Shown one piece after another: positions 33,776-37,906 of a DNA stretch of 37,906 nt. Under the pieces are notes generated by a model, which was not told the origin of the DNA, made no database searches, and saw only the letters and a list, made by a program, of their open reading frames with translations. The first letter of the stretch is position 1. Every line of letters begins with the position of its first letter. The translations under genes and the position numbers were made by a program. Source of the DNA: Shewanella sp. MBTL60-007 (lineage in GTDB: Bacteria > Pseudomonadota > Gammaproteobacteria > Enterobacterales > Shewanellaceae); NCBI RefSeq assembly GCF_019654915.1, contig NZ_BPET01000059.1:1-37906 (forward strand). Direction: 5' to 3'.

Positions 33776-33916
33776 TCAACCTGTTATTTTAATAATCCTG
33801 ATTAATTAACCTCTAGCAACCCTGTTAAGTCGATGGAGATTAATTCATATCGAACATTTTTTTAGCCCTGTAGCATATCGCTCAAGTCTGTATTTAAACT
33901 TAAAATCTGCACTAAT

Positions 33917-34078
33917 TACCAATCAGTATAAGAAGTTGATCTACTCAGAGCATTTTTGGCAAACTAATTCAAGGCGAATAGCTGAAAGAATGCCTGTTCC
34001 CTTGTGAAGCTGTTCAACGCAGAAGTAGGCAGCCAAAAACGCTCCAGAATGGCGACCAAATCTTTATACTGATTGGTA
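33917..34078. mobile_element. 162-bp MITE-like element with long imperfect inverted ends
   Basis: The ends are a perfect 15-bp inverted repeat: TACCAATCAGTATAA at 33917-33931 and its reverse complement at 34064-34078. Inward of these the two arms stay alike for about 45 bp in all; the inner blocks GAGCATTTTTGGC (left) and GAGCGTTTTTGGC (right arm, reversed) differ at one position. A TA at both outer edges could be the target duplication, as with IS630/Tc1-type elements. The interior has no ORF. A non-autonomous transposon-like repeat fits; the flanks of this gap (33776-33916, 34079-34093) hold nothing else I can name. Confidence 0.7.
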
Positions 34079-34093
34079 TAAGGCAATGTAATA

Positions 34094-34118
34094 AAAAAAC
34101 CCTGTAAAAATACAGGGC
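34094..34118 (-). terminator. Intrinsic terminator of kdsA
   Basis: On the minus strand CCCTGTA - TTTT - TACAGGG followed by TTTTTTATTAC, 46 bp after the kdsA stop. Confidence 0.9.
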
Positions 34119-34163
34119 TTTATCTAGCTTGCTCACAAAATCGTGATGCCTGCTCTAAAAAGA

Positions 34164-35012
34164 CTACTTACTCGTGTCGATTGGTTCAAAAGATTTAACC
34201 AAATCGTCAATCGCCTTCATCTGTGTTAGATAGTTCTCTAACTGATGTAGAGGCAATGCACATGGGCCATCACACTTAGCGTTATCAGGGTCCGGATGTG
34301 CTTCAATGAACAAGCCCGCTAAACCAAGTGCCATACCACTACGCGCAAGCTCAGTTGCTTGAGCACGGCGACCACCAGCACTGTCTGCTCGTCCGCCTGG
34401 GCGCTGTAGAGCATGAGTCGCATCGAAGATCACCGGGTAACCCGTTTGCTTCATCTCATCCATACCAAGCATGTCAACAACAAGGTTGTTGTAACCAAAG
34501 CTTGAACCACGCTCACATAACATAATTTCATCGTTACCAGCTTCGTTAAACTTAGTAATGATATGACGCATTTCATGTGGTGCAAGGAACTGCGGCTTCT
34601 TCACGTTAATGATGGCGCCAGTTTTTGCCATAGCGACAACGAGGTCAGTTTGACGCGCCAAGAATGCAGGTAATTGAATCACATCAACCACCTCAGCAAC
34701 AGGTGCACACTGGTGAACCTCGTGTACATCGGTGATCAAAGGCAAGTTAAAAGTTGACTTGATCTCTTCGAAGATCTTCAAGCCTTCTTCCATTCCTGGA
34801 CCACGATAAGAGTTAACTGATGAGCGATTTGCCTTATCAAAAGAAGCCTTAAATACATAAGGGATCCCTAGCTTCTGGGTCACTTCAGCATAGGTTTCTG
34901 CAATCTGCATTGCTAAGTCACGTGACTCAAGTACGTTCATACCGCCAAACAACACAAAAGGCTTATCGTTTGCGATCTCTATCGAACCTAAACTAATGAT
35001 TTTATTGCTCAT
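34164..35012 (-). CDS. kdsA: KdsA, 3-deoxy-D-manno-octulosonate 8-phosphate synthase
   Basis: Condenses arabinose 5-phosphate with phosphoenolpyruvate to Kdo-8-phosphate, for the lipopolysaccharide inner core. Nearly colinear with E. coli KdsA: FVLFGGMNVLESRDLAMQI, YVFKASFDKANRSS, YRGPGMEEGL, ITDVHE, VIQLPAFLARQTDL, NVKKPQFLAPHEM and FIEAHPDPDNAKCDGPCALPL. The Asn of GGMNVLE (where metal-dependent enzymes have Cys) indicates the metal-independent class. The ATG at 35012 gives 282 aa; a TTG one codon upstream is discounted. Transcribed with sirB1/sirB2 in many gammaproteobacteria; here a DUF819 gene lies between. Confidence 0.97.
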   Translation of the reverse strand: MSNKIISLGSIEIANDKPFVLFGGMNVLESRDLAMQIAETYAEVTQKLGIPYVFKASFDKANRSSVNSYRGPGMEEGLKIFEEIKSTFNLPLITDVHEVHQCAPVAEVVDVIQLPAFLARQTDLVVAMAKTGAIINVKKPQFLAPHEMRHIITKFNEAGNDEIMLCERGSSFGYNNLVVDMLGMDEMKQTGYPVIFDATHALQRPGGRADSAGGRRAQATELARSGMALGLAGLFIEAHPDPDNAKCDGPCALPLHQLENYLTQMKAIDDLVKSFEPIDTSK

Positions 35013-35033
35013 CAATCTCTTCTCTCTTCGTGA

Positions 35034-35053
35034 GCCAAGACCTATGTCTTGGC
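35034..35053 (-). other. Strong hairpin between DUF819 and kdsA
   Basis: GCCAAGAC - CTAT - GTCTTGGC is a perfect 8-bp stem just before the kdsA ribosome site. Neither strand has a full T-run (ATTTATC follows on the plus side), so it could be a weak terminator of DUF819 or a structure in the kdsA leader. Confidence 0.5.
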
Positions 35054-35081
35054 ATTTATCAAATGGGCTTGTGCTGCAGCC

Positions 35082-36350
35082 TTAACTGGCTACAGCTTGT
35101 AAAATTTGGCCACAAATCCACGCCATATAGGTGCCTAAAGCATAGCCTAATACCGCGAGTAACACACCCACAGGTGCTAATGCTGGGTGGAATGCTGCAG
35201 CGACCACTGGCGCAGATGCGGCACCACCGACGTTGGCTTGACTGCCCACAGCCATATAGAACAGTGGCGCCTTAATTATTTTAGCAACAATCAGCATAAA
35301 GCTTGCGTGCACTAGCATCCAGATCATACCAATGGCAAAGTACCAAAGGTTGTCGGGATCGGCTAACTTCGAGACATCCATGTGCAAACCAATCGTTGCC
35401 ACTAGGATATATAAAAATGCCGATGCAACTTTCGATGCCCCCGCCGCTTCAATGTGTCGTACTCGTGTAAAGGATAAAAATAAGCCTATTGTCGTTACCG
35501 TGACAATTAACCAGAAGAACTTAGAGGTTAGGCTATAGTCTCGAGTCCATGGGTAGTTAGTTTCAAAAAACGGCCCTAATAAGTCAGCGACGATATGAGC
35601 AAAGCCGGTTACACCAAAACCTATGGCAACAATCATCATCAAGTCGCTCAAGCTCGGAATACGTGCATTCTCGGCGTGATACTTCTCTACTTTATCTTTT
35701 AGCGCCTCAAGCGCTGTTGTGTCAGCCCCGGTTTTAGCATCTATTTGCTTAGCCTTTGATGCCATAAACAGCAGCACAGCCATCCAGATATTCGCCACGA
35801 TAACATCCACCGTCACCATGATTGAGAAAATATTACCACCTACATCATAAATCTCTTTCATGGCAGCCTGGTTTGCGCCGCCACCAATCCAACTACCGGC
35901 TAGAGTAGTCATACCACGCCATACAGCATCGGGGCCTGTAACACCGAGCACCTCAGGATTCACCGCAGACACAATAAGCAATGCAATCGGCCCACCAATC
36001 ACAATCCCCACTGTTCCTGTCAGAAACATTACAATCGCCTTAGGTCCTAGCGATAGAATGGCCTTTAGGTCGACACTCAAAATCAGTAACACTAAACATG
36101 CAGGCAACAGGTAACGCGATGCGACAAAATAAAGTTGCGATGCATTACCATCAATAATATTAAATGTGTTTAACAGTGACGGTAAGAAATAACACATCAG
36201 CAAGGCAGGAACGAAAGTGTAAAACTTTTTCCAAAATGGATGGCTACTATTACTGGTGTAAAACACAAAACCTAGCACTACAGCTAGAATACCTAATGCG
36301 GTGGCGTCATTTGTCACCAGTGCATTAGTCACTGAATCCGTACTACTCAT
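35082..36350 (-). CDS. DUF819 family membrane protein
   Basis: 422-aa integral membrane protein with about eleven helices, related to Bacillus YjcL and the DUF819 family, which is distantly like sodium-coupled carboxylate or glutamate transporters. Features: an N-terminal VTNDATALGILAVVLGFVFYTS, the conserved re-entrant-like WRGMTTLAGSWIGGGANQAAM and a C-terminal SQANVGGAASAPVVAAAFHPALAPVGVLLAVLGYALGTYMAW, both Gly/Asn-rich and probably in the transport path. A charged cytosolic loop lies near 200-235. Substrate not known. It has its own promoter region (36351-36520) behind the sirB1 terminator. Confidence 0.85.
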   Translation of the reverse strand: MSSTDSVTNALVTNDATALGILAVVLGFVFYTSNSSHPFWKKFYTFVPALLMCYFLPSLLNTFNIIDGNASQLYFVASRYLLPACLVLLILSVDLKAILSLGPKAIVMFLTGTVGIVIGGPIALLIVSAVNPEVLGVTGPDAVWRGMTTLAGSWIGGGANQAAMKEIYDVGGNIFSIMVTVDVIVANIWMAVLLFMASKAKQIDAKTGADTTALEALKDKVEKYHAENARIPSLSDLMMIVAIGFGVTGFAHIVADLLGPFFETNYPWTRDYSLTSKFFWLIVTVTTIGLFLSFTRVRHIEAAGASKVASAFLYILVATIGLHMDVSKLADPDNLWYFAIGMIWMLVHASFMLIVAKIIKAPLFYMAVGSQANVGGAASAPVVAAAFHPALAPVGVLLAVLGYALGTYMAWICGQILQAVAS

Positions 36351-36520
36351 GAACTCTATCCCCTTGGTATTGGCAATCGTTTGCCTACTTATTATTTTTT
36401 TACTTCAATTTGTTGGTGTTACTTTTTTGATCTTATTTTTTGTTTTATTTTGGCGCGTCTGTCACTTAAAAGTGGCGCTCTATTTTAAACTAGCCCTATA
36501 TAAAAGAGGCTATATCAACA

Positions 36521-36542
36521 CAAAAGGGCCTCTAAGGCCCTA
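36521..36542 (-). terminator. Intrinsic terminator after sirB1
   Basis: On the minus strand GGGCC - TTAGA - GGCCC followed by TTTTG, about 10 bp after the sirB1 stop. It separates the sirB2-sirB1 unit from the DUF819 gene. Confidence 0.78.
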
Positions 36543-36551
36543 TTGCTTTAC

Positions 36552-37340
36552 TTAGTGGAAAGTTTCTACTTCCTCTTTAAGTTCTTTTAATTGCATTTTC
36601 ACCAGTTCTATCACCGGATCATGCGGACTATTTTCTACAAAGTGGGTTAAATCTGCGGTTGCGACGCTGATACAACCAAGCTGTTGGGCAATAAACGCAC
36701 GCTCTCGGTTAAGGTTGAGATCATCGCCATGCCATTGAAGCAGTAAGTTGCAACACTCCATTGCCGGCTCAAAGTTGTGAGCAATAATACAGCCCGCTTT
36801 CATCTCATGTAGCATGCGAGAAAGAATGCGTTTGATACTCGCAGGCTTTAAGTAACTAGGCTTAAACTTAGCTCCATTACCCAGCTCTCCACGCACAAAC
36901 ACGTGTAACTGGTGCTTAGTCAACTCTGCACCTGTTAGTGGGTCGATGTAGCGAACTTTATCATCAATTCGACTACAAAGTACGGTATGGCCTGGCAACA
37001 GTAACAGCTCTAACTTTAGATCCAACTGCTTAGCAAGCAGCATTAATACAGTCGCTAACGTGGTGCTATTACCTTGTTTGGATGTTAAGCATTTACCTAA
37101 GTCAGCAGCTTCTGCACTGTAGTATGCCTCTCGCGGACAAAAGCCTAAATCATTATAGAACCACCTAAGTAATCCATTTAAACGTTCGTGCCTGTCAACC
37201 ACATAAAAGCTTAACACTGAGCCAGCTAACTCGAGCCAAGCCCAGTTGGCATTTTTCTGCTTAGAAAAGCCTAAATGTTCAGCAATTTCAAAGGCTGTCT
37301 CGGGTAGTCGGATAGAGTCTTTGTGTGTTAAGTCAGCCAT
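36552..37340 (-). CDS. sirB1: SirB1/YchA family protein (transglutaminase-like plus TPR)
   Basis: 262-aa cytosolic protein with the SirB1 N-terminal transglutaminase-like region (about 30-150: RLNGLLRWFYNDLGFCPREAYYSAEAADLGKCLTSKQGNSTTLATVLMLLAKQLDLKLELLLLPGHTVL, broken here only by name) and a TPR-like C-terminal part (NLLLQWHGDDLNLNRERAFIAQQLG). A Cys/His/Asp catalytic set as in true transglutaminases is not evident: the usual Cys position is SKQGNS. The function of SirB1 is not known. Its ATG shares an A with the sirB2 stop (TAATG), so the two are coupled. Confidence 0.88.
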   Translation of the reverse strand: MADLTHKDSIRLPETAFEIAEHLGFSKQKNANWAWLELAGSVLSFYVVDRHERLNGLLRWFYNDLGFCPREAYYSAEAADLGKCLTSKQGNSTTLATVLMLLAKQLDLKLELLLLPGHTVLCSRIDDKVRYIDPLTGAELTKHQLHVFVRGELGNGAKFKPSYLKPASIKRILSRMLHEMKAGCIIAHNFEPAMECCNLLLQWHGDDLNLNRERAFIAQQLGCISVATADLTHFVENSPHDPVIELVKMQLKELKEEVETFH

Positions 37341-37735
37341 TAACCGAGTAACACCCCTTGCTTAAGGATCGCAAGTTTAGCCGCATAAACAACCCAACCT
37401 ATTGCGCCAAAAGCAGCAAATACCTTAAATAGCGTATTACGGTTTGCTTTCAGCGCTATCGTAGCTAATAGGATATAAGCCACAACCGCACCAAGCTTTT
37501 CAGTCATCCAAGGATCAACAAATGGATACTGCTTGATAGAGAAGCACAAGATTAATCCTGATATCAGCAAGAAAGTATCGATAACATGTGGGGCAATCTT
37601 AATGACTTTCTTTTCCAAAACTGGCGACTTGCGTAGATGCAGTACAAAACGCACTAAGAAAAACAATACGCTAGCTGCGATAAGCGTCATATGCATGTGC
37701 TTAAACGCTGGGTATAAACCGTAAAAAGTTTCCAT
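37340..37735 (-). CDS. sirB2: SirB2 family membrane protein
   Basis: 131-aa inner-membrane protein with four helices, matching SirB2/YchQ: YPAFKHMHMTLIAASVLFFLVRFVL at the N-terminus, then KIAPHVIDTFLLISGLILCF and the C-terminal FKVFAAFGAIGWVVYAAKLAILKQG. The His residues in helix one and in APHVID are conserved in the family. Function unknown. It is followed directly by sirB1, as in E. coli, where prmC-sirB2-sirB1-kdsA form a string. No obvious ribosome site before the ATG, 12 bp after the preceding small ORF. Confidence 0.88.
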   Translation of the reverse strand: METFYGLYPAFKHMHMTLIAASVLFFLVRFVLHLRKSPVLEKKVIKIAPHVIDTFLLISGLILCFSIKQYPFVDPWMTEKLGAVVAYILLATIALKANRNTLFKVFAAFGAIGWVVYAAKLAILKQGVLLG

Positions 37736-37747
37736 GATAAAAATCTA

Positions 37748-37867
37748 TTAGCCGATAAAGGCGGCTAGTGTACCCCATACATTAATCCATAACCAATATC
37801 CCGCCACGGCAATAGGAAGAAGTGCACAAAGTTTAACCAAAGTCAGTGTTCCAGAGATTAATTGCAA
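37748..37867 (-). CDS. Small membrane protein (about 39 aa), tentative
   Basis: TTG start at 37867 with AGGGGAG five bases upstream (37879-37873); the frame runs 39 residues to TAA. The peptide is one hydrophobic segment or two close ones (LTLVKLCALLPIAVAGYWLWINVWG then TLAAFIG, Trp-rich). The frame stays open for 11 more codons upstream but holds no ATG there. It sits between sirB2 and whatever lies beyond the edge, on the same strand, 12 bp before sirB2. Support is the ribosome site, tight spacing and clear membrane character; I know no family for it. Confidence 0.5.
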   Translation of the reverse strand: MQLISGTLTLVKLCALLPIAVAGYWLWINVWGTLAAFIG

Positions 37868-37906
37868 ACTTGCTCCCCTGACAGATTTTGCCTTATGGTG
37901 TTATGC
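37858..37906 (-). CDS. Possible C-terminal end of a gene cut by the window edge
   Basis: A minus-strand frame is open from the window edge and ends in TAA at 37860-37858 (C-terminus NLSGEQVCN). In E. coli the gene at this place would be prmC, but 15 residues are not enough to identify it. It would overlap the small membrane ORF by 10 bp. Confidence 0.25.
   Translation of the reverse strand, partial: HNTIRQNLSGEQVCN

Noticed and set aside
36301..36555. 84-codon hydrophobic plus-strand frame between sirB1 and DUF819
   Set aside because: Hydrophobicity comes from a T-rich promoter stretch; it overlaps the DUF819 start and the sirB1 terminator and has no ribosome site.
1..37906. CRISPR array, tRNA/rRNA genes, prophage or toxin-antitoxin pairs
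   Set aside because: No regularly spaced repeats, no tRNA-like cloverleaf noticed by eye, no phage or transposase proteins and no recognisable toxin-antitoxin pair.

Overview
The window reads as chromosomal DNA of a marine gammaproteobacterium, most likely Shewanella. Three things point there: the block M17 peptidase - pepD - dinB - two bacterioferritins - Na+-translocating NQR operon - luxS, which as far as I remember is the Shewanella order; the strong protein resemblance to known gammaproteobacterial families; and the marine-type sodium-coupled transporters. It is mostly housekeeping DNA with short intergenic gaps and many clear intrinsic terminators. I see no prophage, CRISPR array, tRNA, rRNA or transposase gene.

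Layout. (1) 1-454: a minus-strand promoter, a three-hairpin leader and a 30-codon ORF with a good ribosome site, of unknown identity. (2) 455-5210: M17 leucyl aminopeptidase, pepD (plus strand), dinB with a perfect LexA box and a TTG start, and a 74-aa unknown. (3) 5460-6407: two tandem bacterioferritins with complementary active-site losses (one keeps the haem Met, the other keeps the ferroxidase ligands), under a Fur-like box and an FNR/EtrA-like box. (4) 6741-13883: nqrABCDEF-apbE-nqrM on the minus strand, i.e. the sodium pump plus its FMN transferase and its iron-delivery factor. (5) 14497-18076: a TRAP transporter (dctQ-dctM-dctP, TakP-like 2-oxoacid type) with luxS directly downstream. 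(6) 18284-26967: bolA, alkB, rlmG, DUF2804, an outer-membrane barrel, then yajG - cyclophilin - unknown 106 aa - ampG, and yajQ. This is a loosened version of the bolA-yajG-ampG-yajQ neighbourhood of enterobacteria. (7) 27069-33775: VanZ-like, 2-dehydropantoate reductase, an NSS sodium symporter with a 34-aa MetS-like small subunit overlapping it by ATGA, a PAP2 phosphatase, a DMT permease and an AbgT transporter. (8) 33917-34078: a 162-bp MITE-like element with long imperfect inverted ends. (9) 34164-37906: sirB2-sirB1-[DUF819]-kdsA, i.e. the enterobacterial prmC-sirB2-sirB1-kdsA string with a DUF819 membrane protein inserted, and a small membrane ORF at the right edge.

How the parts fit: energy metabolism dominates (NQR makes the sodium gradient that the NSS and TRAP systems in the same window would draw on), next to iron storage, peptide and peptidoglycan recycling (M17, PepD, AmpG, YajG) and repair (DinB, AlkB). 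No obviously new multi-gene system is present. The least explained items are the left-edge leader with its short ORF, the MITE-like element, and several small proteins.
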